DNA of 64,000 bases, from the NCBI GenBank assembly GCA_019418605.1, contig DYBN01000027.1, positions 1 to 64,000 of the forward strand. Direction: 5' to 3'. The DNA is from Sutterella sp. GTDB lineage: Bacteria > Pseudomonadota > Gammaproteobacteria > Burkholderiales > Burkholderiaceae_F. Positions 43,778 to 52,758 of the stretch are shown in pieces. The notes beneath the pieces are model-generated. The model was not told where the DNA came from, did no database searches, and saw nothing but the letters and a program-made list of their open reading frames with translations. The stretch's first letter is position 1; each line of letters starts with the position of its first letter. The position numbers and the translations under genes are program-made.

Positions 43778-44857
43778 TTAGATTTCGATTAAAGCGTAGC
43801 GGTCGCTGCCCATCTTGAGCTCGCGCATGTAGGCAAGCTGATGCAGGCCGTGGCGCGACTCGATGCGCTCGACGAGATCGTGGTTGCTCGCGCTGTTGTA
43901 GACCAGGTCGCAGCTTGCCTGATCGATGGCAAGCAGGTCGGTCGAGGCGAGAATGCCGATGTCGGGAATCGTGGGCTCGGCGGCCGTGGTTCCCGCGCAG
44001 TCGCAGTCAACCGACATGCGGCGCAGCACGTTGATGTAGACGATGTGCTTGCCGAAGAAGTCGATCACGGCCTTGGCCGACTCGCTCATCGTCTCCATCA
44101 GATGCTCCTTGCCCGGCCACTGATCCCAGGGCAGGTTGACGTCGGAGACGGCGTGCACCTGCTGCTTGCCGATGCGGCCGTCGGCGCAGCCGATGGCGAT
44201 GTTCTTCATCGAGCCGCCGAAGCCCCCCATGGCGTGTCCCTTGAAGTGCGTGAGAACGATCATCGAATCGTAGGTGACGATCGAGCCGCCCATCGAGACT
44301 TCCTTGAAGTGCCTGCCGTTTCTCACGGGCAGGTTGACCGTGCCGTGCGCGTCCATGATGTCGACCGGGCAGAAGGTCCAGCCGTTGACCTTGAGCGTCT
44401 CAAGGTGCTGCTCGGTGGTGTAGCGGTCGCCCTGATAGAGCGTGTTGGTCTCGACAATGGCGCTGTCGGGAATCGTGGCCTGGAAGGCCTTGACGAGCTC
44501 GCGCGGCAGGATGTTCGGGCCGTGCTTTTCACCGGTGTGAAGCTTGATGGCGGTGTGTCCGTAGATGCCCTCGTTGATGCGCGAGTAAAGCGCAAGAAGG
44601 CTCTCGGCGTCGATGCGCGGAGAAAAATAGACCTTGGCCTTGGCGCCGGGGGCGTCGGGGGAGACGCGCTTGCAGCCCACGACCGGGGCCTGCTTGTAGT
44701 TTTCAGTCATCGTTGAACCATCCTTGAGTTTGTTGTCGGAAAGGGCGGCCGCGGCGGGAAAAGCCGCACCCGCAAGGCCTGCGGCAAGCGCCGCTTCGAG
44801 CACGTCGCGGCGCTGCATGGTAAAGCCGTTGTGTTGGGTGAAGTCTTTCTCTGTCAT
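43778..44857 (-). CDS. DUF362-family protein with Tat-like N-terminus
   Basis: The start ATG at 44857 follows GGGAGG at eight bases and gives 359 residues. Residues 15-40 (MQRRDVLEAALAAGLAG) look like a twin-arginine signal, although 14 residues precede it. The DUF362 core is seen in THFKGHAMGGFGGSMKNIAIGC. Members often accompany Fe-S or anaerobic redox systems but no activity is established. No CxxCxxC ferredoxin motif is found here. It is monocistronic. Confidence 0.78.
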   Translation of the reverse strand: MTEKDFTQHNGFTMQRRDVLEAALAAGLAGAAFPAAAALSDNKLKDGSTMTENYKQAPVVGCKRVSPDAPGAKAKVYFSPRIDAESLLALYSRINEGIYGHTAIKLHTGEKHGPNILPRELVKAFQATIPDSAIVETNTLYQGDRYTTEQHLETLKVNGWTFCPVDIMDAHGTVNLPVRNGRHFKEVSMGGSIVTYDSMIVLTHFKGHAMGGFGGSMKNIAIGCADGRIGKQQVHAVSDVNLPWDQWPGKEHLMETMSESAKAVIDFFGKHIVYINVLRRMSVDCDCAGTTAAEPTIPDIGILASTDLLAIDQASCDLVYNSASNHDLVERIESRHGLHQLAYMRELKMGSDRYALIEI

Positions 44858-45034
44858 GGCCGGCGCCTCCCTTTTGATCTGGTAAAGAGTTCCTTGCGTC
44901 CCGAGAGCCCTTTGCGGCCTGCCTTTTAAAGGATCAAAGAGACTCTGCGGGCATTGTCGCCGCCTATTATGTTTCGCACCCGCGCAGGCAAGTGTGCCTG
45001 ATTGCGGCAAATGCGTGTCTGTTTGAGGAAAAGC

Positions 45035-45352
45035 TCAAGCTCTGCGCGTGCCTTGAGGGGCTTCACTTGCGCGCGGCGTTTTGTCCGCGGCTGGCACTTG
45101 TTCTTGGTAGCCGCATTGAAGTGCATCGACCAAGCGCTTGTACTCGCTTTTGACCTGGGCAACGGTGCAGCCCATGAGCACGGCGTCGTCGATGGCGTCC
45201 TGGAGCAGCGCGCGGATTTCGCGCCAATTCTCTTCGAGCACCTTGACCTTTTCGGTGCAGGCGACAACCGAGCCGTCGGGAGCAAACCACTGCGCGGGCG
45301 GATCGTCGGGCCGGCGCCCGGCTGTCTGAGGGCTGCTGGGCTTGTTTGACAT
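45035..45352 (-). CDS. Small conserved hypothetical protein
   Basis: About 105 residues from the ATG of MSNKPSSPQTAG. The central part (QWFAPDGSVVACTEKVKVL, then a helix around MGCTVAQVKSEYKRLVDAL) resembles a short soluble protein found in many Burkholderiales, for which I know no function. The ends are low complexity. No strong ribosome site is visible and the true start could be further upstream. It lies between the DUF362 and DUF1801-like genes on the same strand. Confidence 0.6.
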   Translation of the reverse strand: MSNKPSSPQTAGRRPDDPPAQWFAPDGSVVACTEKVKVLEENWREIRALLQDAIDDAVLMGCTVAQVKSEYKRLVDALQCGYQEQVPAADKTPRASEAPQGTRRA

Positions 45353-45475
45353 AAAGAGAAGGGGCGGAGAAAAACGGGGAAAAAAATTCGGGCCCTGAAG
45401 GCGCTGCGGTGCCGCTTGCGGGGCACCGATTCGCCTCAAGGCCCGGCGTTTGGGCAAAAGAGGGGGCCGGGGCGC

Positions 45476-46354
45476 TTAGAGCGCGGCGCTTGCCGCCTTT
45501 GACTTGCTCGAAGAGCGGCGGGAGGCGGGCTTGGCCTGTTTGGGCTCGCTCTTTTTGGCCGCGCCCGAGCTCACCTTGCGGGTGCGGGTGGAGGCGCTCG
45601 TTGCGCCGACGGCGTCGGGCACGACCGTTACCACGGGCTCGGAAGCAGATTTCTTGGCCGACTTGCCGCCCGTCCTGGCGCTGCCTTTGGACGTGGATTT
45701 GGCGGCGGACCTGGCCGTGCTCTTTTTGGCTGCTTTGTCGCCTGACTTGTCGCCTGCCTTGGCAGCGGCCGCGGCCGCCGCCATCTGGCGCTTTTGCACC
45801 AGGCTCTTTTCGGGCTTGGTGGGGCGCAGAATCTTCTTGTTTTCCGTGGCAAGCCGCTCGGCCTCTGCCTTGGCCGCGGCTTCGGCCGCCTCGTCGTCGG
45901 CCGTGCGCATCGAGATGCGCACCACGGGCGGGGCCACCGCCGCCTCTTCCTCCTTCACGCCCCAGAGCTCGAGAATCTCGGCCTGCGCGGGCACCGTGCC
46001 GCGTTCGCGGCGCACGAGAACGCTCGAGCGGACGATTTTTTCGATGTCAGGCAGCGGAAGTCGGTTAAGATCATCAAAGTGAATGAGACTGTGCTCGGGA
46101 TCAAAGCCCTTGAACTTGTCGGCCATCGGCTCGACGACGGATTTCTCGGCGACGTAAAGCGTCAGAGACTTTTCGCGGCTTTCCAGAGCAAAGAGGGGGC
46201 CTCCGTTCAATTCATAGAAAACAAGGCCGAAGCGCTTGCTTTCGCGCACGCCGCGGGCGGCGCGGCGGATGAGACTGGCCACGCGGGCCATAGCAACGCG
46301 ACGATCGTGCGGCAATCCCTGCAGGAAGACGCCCAAAACCGTAGCACCTACCAT
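45476..46354 (-). CDS. DUF1801-like protein with histone-H1-like tail
   Basis: The start ATG has a near-perfect GGAGGAG site and gives 292 residues. Residues 1-115 resemble the DUF1801/YdhG fold (RVASLIRRAARGVRESKRFG, LTLYVAEKSVVEPMADKF, IHFDDLNRLPLPDIEKIV). Residues about 180-292 are almost entirely Lys, Ala, Ser, Arg and Thr (for example KSTARSAAKSTSKGSARTGG), like bacterial histone H1-type proteins. The tail suggests DNA or RNA binding. Function is unknown; the tail composition is seen, nucleic-acid binding is inferred. Confidence 0.7.
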   Translation of the reverse strand: MVGATVLGVFLQGLPHDRRVAMARVASLIRRAARGVRESKRFGLVFYELNGGPLFALESREKSLTLYVAEKSVVEPMADKFKGFDPEHSLIHFDDLNRLPLPDIEKIVRSSVLVRRERGTVPAQAEILELWGVKEEEAAVAPPVVRISMRTADDEAAEAAAKAEAERLATENKKILRPTKPEKSLVQKRQMAAAAAAAKAGDKSGDKAAKKSTARSAAKSTSKGSARTGGKSAKKSASEPVVTVVPDAVGATSASTRTRKVSSGAAKKSEPKQAKPASRRSSSKSKAASAAL

Positions 46355-46569
46355 AACTCCTCCAAAAACCTTTCGTAATCCACGTTCGTCAAATTCCTGA
46401 CGAAAACACTCAATTTTAACTGATTTGGCGCCCCATTCCAAACCGATATGACTACTAGGAATAGCCTAGGAGCCTTGATTTCATTGGAGTTTGTGCGTTT
46501 TTTCGCACGTGATGCGGGTGCATGAAAAAGGGTGGGCGGCGCATTTTTTCGACACCACCGCCCGCGTCT

Positions 46570-47124
46570 TTACCGATAGAAGCGGTAGGTGGCCGTAAAG
46601 GGAATCTTCATCGTGCTGCCAAGCTGCGAGGGCGAGCAGGCCGCAAGGGGCTGTCCGCCCTTGCCCTCGGTGCGGCTTACCCACCGCACGCCGGTCATCA
46701 GGCCGCTCTTTTTGCCCCGGGCCGTGGTCTGAAAGAGCACGTCGCGCAGGTTTTCCGCGCTCTTGGGGTGCTTGTCCCACTTGACGATCTTTGCGCTGGC
46801 AACCGAGCCGTCGGAGGCCCGAAAGATGAAGTCGGCCCCCTGGTGCGCAACGACGTGGCCCGCGGCGTCGCGCAGCTCCACGTCCGGGGCGATGAACTTC
46901 CACCAGCGCCCCTGTTTGTCGGCCGCGCACTGAAACTGCTGCGTGCCGGCCGCCGTCAAGGTCGACATGAGCACGCCCCCTTCGGGTGCCATCGGATCGG
47001 TCGGGCCGCTCGGGGTCAGAAGGCTGCCGCAGCCGGCTAAAAGGGCAAGAAGGGGCGCGGCGGCAAGCGTGCGCAGGGTGCGGCGGCATGTGCGGCGGGA
47101 AGGGCGGCGGCTGGTGTCGGTCAT
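46570..47124 (-). CDS. Lipoprotein, DUF3455-like
   Basis: From the ATG of MTDTSRRPSRR the protein has 184 residues with a lipobox LLAGCGS (Cys near residue 32), so it is probably anchored in a membrane facing the periplasm. The mature part, with FQCAADKQGRWWKFIAPDVEL, ADFIFRASDGSV and a C-terminal ATYRFYR, fits DUF3455. No function is known for the family. The gene stands alone and is divergent from the 2-oxoacid oxidoreductase operon. Confidence 0.75.
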   Translation of the reverse strand: MTDTSRRPSRRTCRRTLRTLAAAPLLALLAGCGSLLTPSGPTDPMAPEGGVLMSTLTAAGTQQFQCAADKQGRWWKFIAPDVELRDAAGHVVAHQGADFIFRASDGSVASAKIVKWDKHPKSAENLRDVLFQTTARGKKSGLMTGVRWVSRTEGKGGQPLAACSPSQLGSTMKIPFTATYRFYR

Positions 47125-47610
47125 GGCAAGAAGAAGGCTCAATCAGAAACAACGTTGAAGTGCTGCGCAGCGGGCCGGCGCAAGAAAAAGGCGCTTTAAA
47201 AGGCGGGCCTTGGCCGAATCGCCTGCGAGAGTGATTGTAGGTCGCGCGGGGCGCCATGGACGGACGCTGCGGACGGAGCGGCCGCGCTGAAGGGTTGCGG
47301 AGGCCTCCCCGCAAAACCGAGATGCGCAACTCACCCGAGGCGAGCCCCTCTTTTCTCACATAGCGAAATCCATGATGGATAGCGAAGGAAAACCCGCAAC
47401 GCAGCAGTGCAATCTTTGCTAGAGTTCACTCGAGGTGAAGGCAGGCGAAATGTAGAAAATACACAAGCCGCGCGGCACGAAAACACGCGGCCTGCTTTCC
47501 CCTGTGAGCGACGTCTGGCATGCGATCGGACGGTCGCTGTGCGAGGCGTCGCGGCCGGACTCCTTTCTTCTACCGCCGCGACAGGCCCCTGGTACAAAAG
47601 GAGATATATC
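47125..47610. other. Divergent intergenic region before the 2-oxoacid oxidoreductase operon
   Basis: No gene is supported. A perfect 13-bp palindrome ATCCAT-G-ATGGAT at 47368-47380 is flanked by direct repeats ATAGCGAA (47360-47367 and 47379-47386), a plausible operator. Sequence in frame with the next gene is open back to 47407 but reads as low-quality protein, so the GTG at 47611 is preferred as start. Confidence 0.45.
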
Positions 47611-48195
47611 GTGTATCAAATCAGACTTCACGGCCGCGGCGGCCAGGGTGTCGTGACGGCTGCTGAAATGCTCAGCGTGGCCGCCTTCACCGAAGGCCAC
47701 TGGGCGCAGGCCTTCCCGAGCTTCGGCTCGGAGCGCACCGGCGCTCCCGTGGTGGCCTTCTGCCGCATCGACTCCAAGGAAATCCGCCTGCGCGAACCGA
47801 TTCAGGAGCCCGACGTGGTGCTCGTGCAGGACAAGACGCTGCTTGAGTCGGTCGACGTCTTCGGCGGCCTGCGCAGCACGGGCTACGTGATCATCAACAG
47901 TTCCGTCTCGCCCGAAGAGATGGGGCTTGGAAAGCTCATCGAGCGGCTGCCCCGCGGGCACGTCATGACGGTGCCCGCCACGCGCTACGCGCTGGAAAAA
48001 ATCGGCCGTCCGCTGCCGGGCGCGGCGATGCTCGCAGGCTTTGCCGCCATCACGGGCGGCCTCAAGCTCGAGAGCGTCAAGCAGGCCTACATGGCGCGCT
48101 ATGTCGGGAAAGTGGGCGAGGCCAACGCGGCCGTCGCCGAGCTTGCCTTCCAATACATTCAGCAGCAGCTGGCGCAGTTAAAGGAGAATTGCTGA
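47611..48195 (+). CDS. 2-oxoacid:ferredoxin oxidoreductase, gamma subunit
   Basis: The start is a GTG preceded by AAAGGAG. The 194-residue protein has the gamma-domain signature YQIRLHGRGGQGVVTAAEML and AFPSFGSERTGAPVVAFCRI, the CoA-binding component of pyruvate-type oxidoreductases. Its stop shares one base with the alpha-subunit start (TGATG), so the two are translationally coupled. Pyruvate is the most likely substrate but other 2-oxoacids are possible. Confidence 0.9.
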   Translation: MYQIRLHGRGGQGVVTAAEMLSVAAFTEGHWAQAFPSFGSERTGAPVVAFCRIDSKEIRLREPIQEPDVVLVQDKTLLESVDVFGGLRSTGYVIINSSVSPEEMGLGKLIERLPRGHVMTVPATRYALEKIGRPLPGAAMLAGFAAITGGLKLESVKQAYMARYVGKVGEANAAVAELAFQYIQQQLAQLKENC

Positions 48196-49436
48196 TGCTC
48201 AAGCAAATTGAAGGCAGCCAGGGCGTGGCCGAAGCCGTCGCCCTGTGCCGTCCCGAAGTGATCTGTGCGTACCCCATTTCGCCGCAGACGCACATCGTCG
48301 AAAAACTCGGCGTGATGACCCGCAAGGGACTCATCGAGGGGTGCGAGTACATCAACGTCGAAAGCGAATTCGCCGCCATGAGCGTTGCCATCGGCGCAAG
48401 CGTGGGCGGCGCCCGCGCCTACACGGCCACGGCCTCCCAGGGGCTGCTCTACATGGTGGAGGCGGTCTACAACGCCTCGGGCCTCGGACTTCCCATCGTC
48501 ATGACGGTGGCAAACCGCGCCATCGGCGCGCCGATCAACATCTGGAACGATCATTCGGACTCGCTGAGCCAGCGCGACAGCGGCTGGATTCAGATCTTTG
48601 CCGAGACCAACCAGGAAGCGGCCGACATGCACATTCAGGCCTTCAAGATCGCCGAGGAGCTCTCGCTGCCCGTGATGGTCTGCATGGACGGCTTTGTGCT
48701 CACGCACGCCTTTGAGCGCATCGACGTGCCCACTCAGGAGCAGGTCGACAAGTTTCTGCCGCCCTATGTGCCGCGCCAGGAGCTCGATCCCGACAATCCC
48801 GTCTCAATCGGCGCCATGGTGGGGCCCGAGGCCTTTACCGAGGTGCGCTGCCTTGCGCACATCAAGCACAAGATGGCCCTTGACCTCATTCCGCAGGTCG
48901 AGCAGGAATTCAAGGAAATCTTCGGCCGCCAGTCCGGGGGCCTTGTGCACACGTACCGGTGCGAGGACGCCGACATCCGCGTCGTTGCCATGGGCTCGAC
49001 GCTGGGCACGGCCAAGGACACGGTCGACGAGCTGCGCGAGCAGGGCCTCAACGTGGGCGTGGTGGGCATCAAGTGCTACCGGCCCTTCCCGTACGAGGCC
49101 CTTGTCGAGGCCCTTGACGGCGCCTCCAAGGTGGTGGTGCTCGACCGGGCCCTGAGCGTGGGCTGCGGCGGCGTGCTCAGCGAAGACGTCATGCTTGCGC
49201 TTCGCGGCCTTCCCACGAAGATTTACACCGTGATCGCCGGCCTTGGCGGGCGCGCCATCACGCGCGACTCGCTCAAGAAGGTGTTTCGCGGCGCGGCCGA
49301 CGGCACGCTTGAAGAATTCTCGTTTATGGACCTCGACCACGACCTGGTCACCCGGCAGCTTGAGCGCGAGCGCTTGACGAGAAAGTCCGGCCCGCTGCCC
49401 GAGGCCGTGGTGCGCGACGCTGCGATGCGCCAGTAA
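48195..49436 (+). CDS. 2-oxoacid:ferredoxin oxidoreductase, alpha subunit
   Basis: The 413-residue protein has the pyrimidine-binding domain features of PorA: CAYPISPQTHIVEKL, EYINVESEFAAMSVAIGAS (containing the Glu that activates thiamine diphosphate) and TATASQGLLYM. The C-terminal transketolase-like domain includes GIKCYRPFPYEAL. With the gamma, beta and fused delta subunits it would oxidise a 2-oxoacid to acyl-CoA and CO2 and reduce ferredoxin, typical of anaerobes. Confidence 0.92.
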   Translation: MLKQIEGSQGVAEAVALCRPEVICAYPISPQTHIVEKLGVMTRKGLIEGCEYINVESEFAAMSVAIGASVGGARAYTATASQGLLYMVEAVYNASGLGLPIVMTVANRAIGAPINIWNDHSDSLSQRDSGWIQIFAETNQEAADMHIQAFKIAEELSLPVMVCMDGFVLTHAFERIDVPTQEQVDKFLPPYVPRQELDPDNPVSIGAMVGPEAFTEVRCLAHIKHKMALDLIPQVEQEFKEIFGRQSGGLVHTYRCEDADIRVVAMGSTLGTAKDTVDELREQGLNVGVVGIKCYRPFPYEALVEALDGASKVVVLDRALSVGCGGVLSEDVMLALRGLPTKIYTVIAGLGGRAITRDSLKKVFRGAADGTLEEFSFMDLDHDLVTRQLERERLTRKSGPLPEAVVRDAAMRQ

Positions 49437-49454
49437 CGAAGGGGCTGAAAAAAG

Positions 49455-50519
49455 ATGCAAGAGACCAAGATTCGTTTTTATCAGACGGGCACGTTTACCG
49501 TCGGCAATCGTCTTCTCGACCCCGATGAGCGCACCGTGCAGTCTTCGATGGAGCGCTTTAACGCGCTCAATTCCGGCCACCGCGCCTGCCAGGGGTGCGG
49601 CGAGGCGCTCGGCGCCCGCTACGTCGTCGACGCAGCGCTTGAGGCGACCGGACGGCGCTTGATCGCCACGAACGCCACCGGGTGCCTTGAAGTTTTCTCG
49701 ACCCCGTACCCTGAGTCGGCCTGGCAGATGCCGTGGTTTCACTCGCTTTTTGGCAACACCGCGGCGGTTGCGACGGGGATGGCGGCGGCCGCTCGCGTGC
49801 GCGCCCGCAAAAACGGCACGGAGCCCGACCGGGTGCTTGCCATGGGCGGCGACGGCGGCACGACCGACATTGGCTTTGGGTGCCTCTCGGGGATGTTTGA
49901 GCGCAACGACGACGTGCTCTACATCTGCTTTGACAACGAGGCCTACATGAATACCGGCGTGCAGCGCTCGTCGGCGACGCCGCCAGCGGCGCGCACGGCC
50001 ACCACGATGCCGCTGCCCGGGCACCCCGGCAACACCTTCGGCCAGGGCAAGAACGTGCCCGCCATTGCCATGGCCCACGGGATTCCCTACGTGGCCACGG
50101 CCACCGTGGCCGATCTGCACGACCTTGAGCACAAGGTGAAGTACGCCATGACCTTTCACGGCGCGCGCTACATCCACGTGCTCGTTCCCTGCCCGCTCGG
50201 CTGGGGGTCGGCCTCGTCCAAGACGATTGAGCTTGCGCGCCTGGCGCAGCAAACGGGGCTTTTCCCCGTCTTTGAAGCCGAGTACGGCGAAGTGACCAAG
50301 GTCTCGCAAATCCGCCGCCAGCTTCCCGTTGAAGCCTATCTGAAGCTGCAAAAGCGCTTTGCGCACCTCTTCGGCAAGAAGGGCGATCCGGAAATCATCG
50401 CCCGCCTGCAGCATCTGGCCGATCGAAACATCGTCAAGTACGGCCTTCTGCGTGAAGAATCCGAGCCCCGCGGCGTTCCGGTTCCGGAGCAGGGCGAAGA
50501 ACGCCACCACGTGATTTAA
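49455..50519 (+). CDS. 2-oxoacid:ferredoxin oxidoreductase, beta subunit
   Basis: The 354-residue protein binds thiamine diphosphate through GGDGGTTDIGFG...NEAYMNTG and has the cysteine pair HRACQGCGEALGAR plus later Cys for a [4Fe-4S] cluster. The HPGNTFGQGKNVPAIAMAHG segment matches PorB. It follows the alpha gene by 18 bp. Confidence 0.92.
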   Translation: MQETKIRFYQTGTFTVGNRLLDPDERTVQSSMERFNALNSGHRACQGCGEALGARYVVDAALEATGRRLIATNATGCLEVFSTPYPESAWQMPWFHSLFGNTAAVATGMAAAARVRARKNGTEPDRVLAMGGDGGTTDIGFGCLSGMFERNDDVLYICFDNEAYMNTGVQRSSATPPAARTATTMPLPGHPGNTFGQGKNVPAIAMAHGIPYVATATVADLHDLEHKVKYAMTFHGARYIHVLVPCPLGWGSASSKTIELARLAQQTGLFPVFEAEYGEVTKVSQIRRQLPVEAYLKLQKRFAHLFGKKGDPEIIARLQHLADRNIVKYGLLREESEPRGVPVPEQGEERHHVI

Positions 50520-50541
50520 GGCGCAGGGGAGAAAGTTGAAA

Positions 50542-52173
50542 ATGACGCAGAAAAACATTCCTTTTGCCATTACCCTTGACGTGGGCTCGTCGCTGGCGAA
50601 CCGCACCGGTTCCTGGCGCACGCTGCGCCCCGTCTATGTCAATCGTCTGCCGCCTTGCAACGCCAAGTGCCCGGCGGGCGAGCAGTGCCAGGCCTGGCTC
50701 TTTTTCGCCGAGTCGGGCGACTACGAAGGCGCCTGGAAGCGCATCGTCGAGGACAATCCGTTCCCGGCCATCATGGGGCGCGTGTGCTACCACACCTGCG
50801 AGACGGCCTGCAACCGCGGACAGCTCGACGCGTGCGTGGGCATCAATTCGGTTGAGCGCTTTTTGGGCGACAACGCCCTTGCCAAGGGCTGGAAGTTCCC
50901 GGCTCCCGCAAAGGAAACGGGGAAAAAGGTGCTCGTGGTGGGCGCAGGCCCCGCGGGTCTGAGCGCGGCCTATCACCTGCGCCGCATGGGGCACACCGTG
51001 CACGTGGTCGACGGCGCCGAGGAAGCAGGCGGCATGATGCGCTACGGCATCCCGAAGTACCGTCTGCCGCGCGACGTGCTCGACGCCGAAATCAAGCGCG
51101 TGGCCGACATGGGCGTGACGATTGAGTGCGGGCACACGGTAAGCGACCTTGCTCAGGAGATGAAGGACGGGGGCTACGACGCCGTGTTCCTGGGCGTTGG
51201 CGCCAACCTTGCACGGCGCACCTACATTCCGGCTGGCGACGCAAGCCGCGTGATGGACGCCGTGAAGGTGCTGCGCGAAGTCGCCGAAGACGAAAAGCCG
51301 ATGCTCGGGCGCCGCGTGGTGGTCTACGGCGGCGGCAACACCGCCATGGACGTGGCGCGCACGATGCGCCGCATGGGCGCCGAGCCGCTTGTGGTTTACC
51401 GCCGCACCCGCGAGAGGGCGCCCGCGCACCCGGCCGAGATTTCGGAGGCCATCGAAGAGGGCGTGACGATGAAGTGGCTCTCGACGATCAAGGAGGCCGG
51501 CAAGGGCGAAATCAAGATCGAAAAGATGGTGCTCGATGAAAACGGCAAGCCGCAGAGCACCGGAGAGTTCGAGACGATCGCAGCCGACAGCCTCGTGCTC
51601 GCCCTGGGCCAGCAAACCGACCTGTCGCTGCTCACCAACATGCCGCAGCTCAAGATCGAAAACGACGAAGTGATCGTCGACGAAGCGATGATGACCTCGG
51701 TGCCGGGCATTTTCGCCGGCGGCGACATGGTCAAGGGCGACAAGAACGTCACGGCCGCCATCGGCCACGGCAAGAAGGCCGCGCGCGCCATCAACGCCTA
51801 TCTCAAGGGCGAGGTCTACAAGGAGCCCGCAAAGGCCCCGCTTGCGACCTTTGACCGCCTGCACACCTGGTACTACGCCGATGCGCCCAAGACCGTGCGC
51901 CCGATGCTCGACATCGTGCGCCGTCAGACGACGTTCGACGAAGTGCAGCACGGCTTGACCGAAGAGAACGCTCTTTTTGAGGCGCGCCGCTGCATGAGCT
52001 GCGGCAACTGCTTTGAGTGCGACAACTGCTACGGCGTGTGTCCCGACAACGCCGTCGTCAAGCTCGGCCCCGGCATGAAGTTCAAGTTCAACTACGACTA
52101 CTGCAAGGGCTGCGGGATCTGCGCCAACGAGTGCCCGTGCGGCGCCATCGACATGGTAAGCGAAGAGATCTAA
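50542..52173 (+). CDS. GltD-like FAD/NAD(P) oxidoreductase fused to a ferredoxin-type delta subunit
   Basis: The 543-residue protein starts MTQKNIPFAITLDVGS. An N-terminal Cys-rich segment (PCNAKCPAGEQCQAWL, CYHTCETACNR) resembles that of GltD. FAD and NAD(P) dinucleotide folds follow (VVGAGPAGLSAAYHL and VVYGGGNTAMDVA). The last 60 residues hold ferredoxin clusters (CMSCGNCFECDNCYGVCP and CKGCGICANECPCGAI). It could pass electrons from the oxidoreductase to NAD(P)+ or the reverse. It follows the beta gene by 22 bp and ends the operon; hairpins without a T-run follow at 52198-52216. Confidence 0.88.
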   Translation: MTQKNIPFAITLDVGSSLANRTGSWRTLRPVYVNRLPPCNAKCPAGEQCQAWLFFAESGDYEGAWKRIVEDNPFPAIMGRVCYHTCETACNRGQLDACVGINSVERFLGDNALAKGWKFPAPAKETGKKVLVVGAGPAGLSAAYHLRRMGHTVHVVDGAEEAGGMMRYGIPKYRLPRDVLDAEIKRVADMGVTIECGHTVSDLAQEMKDGGYDAVFLGVGANLARRTYIPAGDASRVMDAVKVLREVAEDEKPMLGRRVVVYGGGNTAMDVARTMRRMGAEPLVVYRRTRERAPAHPAEISEAIEEGVTMKWLSTIKEAGKGEIKIEKMVLDENGKPQSTGEFETIAADSLVLALGQQTDLSLLTNMPQLKIENDEVIVDEAMMTSVPGIFAGGDMVKGDKNVTAAIGHGKKAARAINAYLKGEVYKEPAKAPLATFDRLHTWYYADAPKTVRPMLDIVRRQTTFDEVQHGLTEENALFEARRCMSCGNCFECDNCYGVCPDNAVVKLGPGMKFKFNYDYCKGCGICANECPCGAIDMVSEEI

Positions 52174-52740
52174 AGTCCCCCGCTTGGCCTTGCTCCGGGC
52201 CCGCCCCGGGCGGGCCGCAGAGCGCGAAAACGCTCCTTAAAACGCTCCCATTTCGGGTCCTTGGGCCGTTTGCCTGCAGCAAAGGTTCAAAGGCTCGAAG
52301 GCGGGGGCGTTTGCCTTTTTAAGGCAATTTTGGGCGCGCCGTCATGCGTTATGCGCACTACACGACATCCGACGGCAACGCAGTCGAAAAGCCCTACACT
52401 CATATCACGAGCAAGGGCGTCAAATGGCTCTACGAGCGGATGGTGAAAGAAAAACTGATCGAACAGCAACACGGCCTCTTTGACGAGACGGCCTAATCGA
52501 AGCTCCCCCACACACACGCGGGGACTTCATCCCCAAGAGACGCACCAGGGGAGTGTAAATTTGGGTTAGCATGCAATCCCAGCTTGCTCACTTGCTGTAG
52601 AGTTGCGACGTAAATCTTTGGTTTACTTTTTGTTAGCTAAACTCTGGCTCTAGTTGTTTGTTTTTAAACGTTTTTGTATTGCTTTCGCCAGGAGGGCTTA
52701 ACGCTTCTTGTAAAGGAGAGCTTGATGTTCCGCGAAGGAT
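52174..52740. other. Mostly non-coding, AT-richer patch
   Basis: Apart from the short remnant at 52344-52496 and the leader peptide at 52725-52754 no gene is seen. The sequence becomes clearly AT-rich from about 52560 (runs such as TTTTTAAACGTTTTT), unlike its surroundings, suggesting acquired DNA. Confidence 0.5.
52344..52496 (+). pseudogene. Remnant resembling the C-terminus of a phage antirepressor
   Basis: The 50-residue frame starts MRYAHYTTSDGNAVEKP and continues YTHITSKGVKWLYERM and a charged tail. The T-x-KG-x-x-W/F-L pattern is like the end of KilA-C-type antirepressors. Only eight further in-frame codons lie upstream before a stop, there is no ribosome site, and the DNA-binding part is missing. 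It is best read as a phage scar; a real small protein cannot be excluded. Confidence 0.45.
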
Positions 52741-52754
52741 ATGACGGTTGGTAA
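52725..52754 (+). CDS. Possible nine-codon leader peptide
   Basis: ATG at 52725 has an ideal ribosome site (AAAGGAG, six-base spacing) and reads MFREGYDGW before a stop at 52752-52754. The downstream DUF4760 ATG at 52759 follows after four bases and has no ribosome site of its own, so it may depend on ribosomes ending here. Confidence 0.4.
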   Translation: MFREGYDGW

Positions 52755-52758
52755 TCAA

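Noticed and set aside
47407..47610. In-frame N-terminal extension of the gamma subunit
   Set aside because: The extension has no family similarity and the GTG at 47611 has an excellent ribosome site right before the conserved domain.
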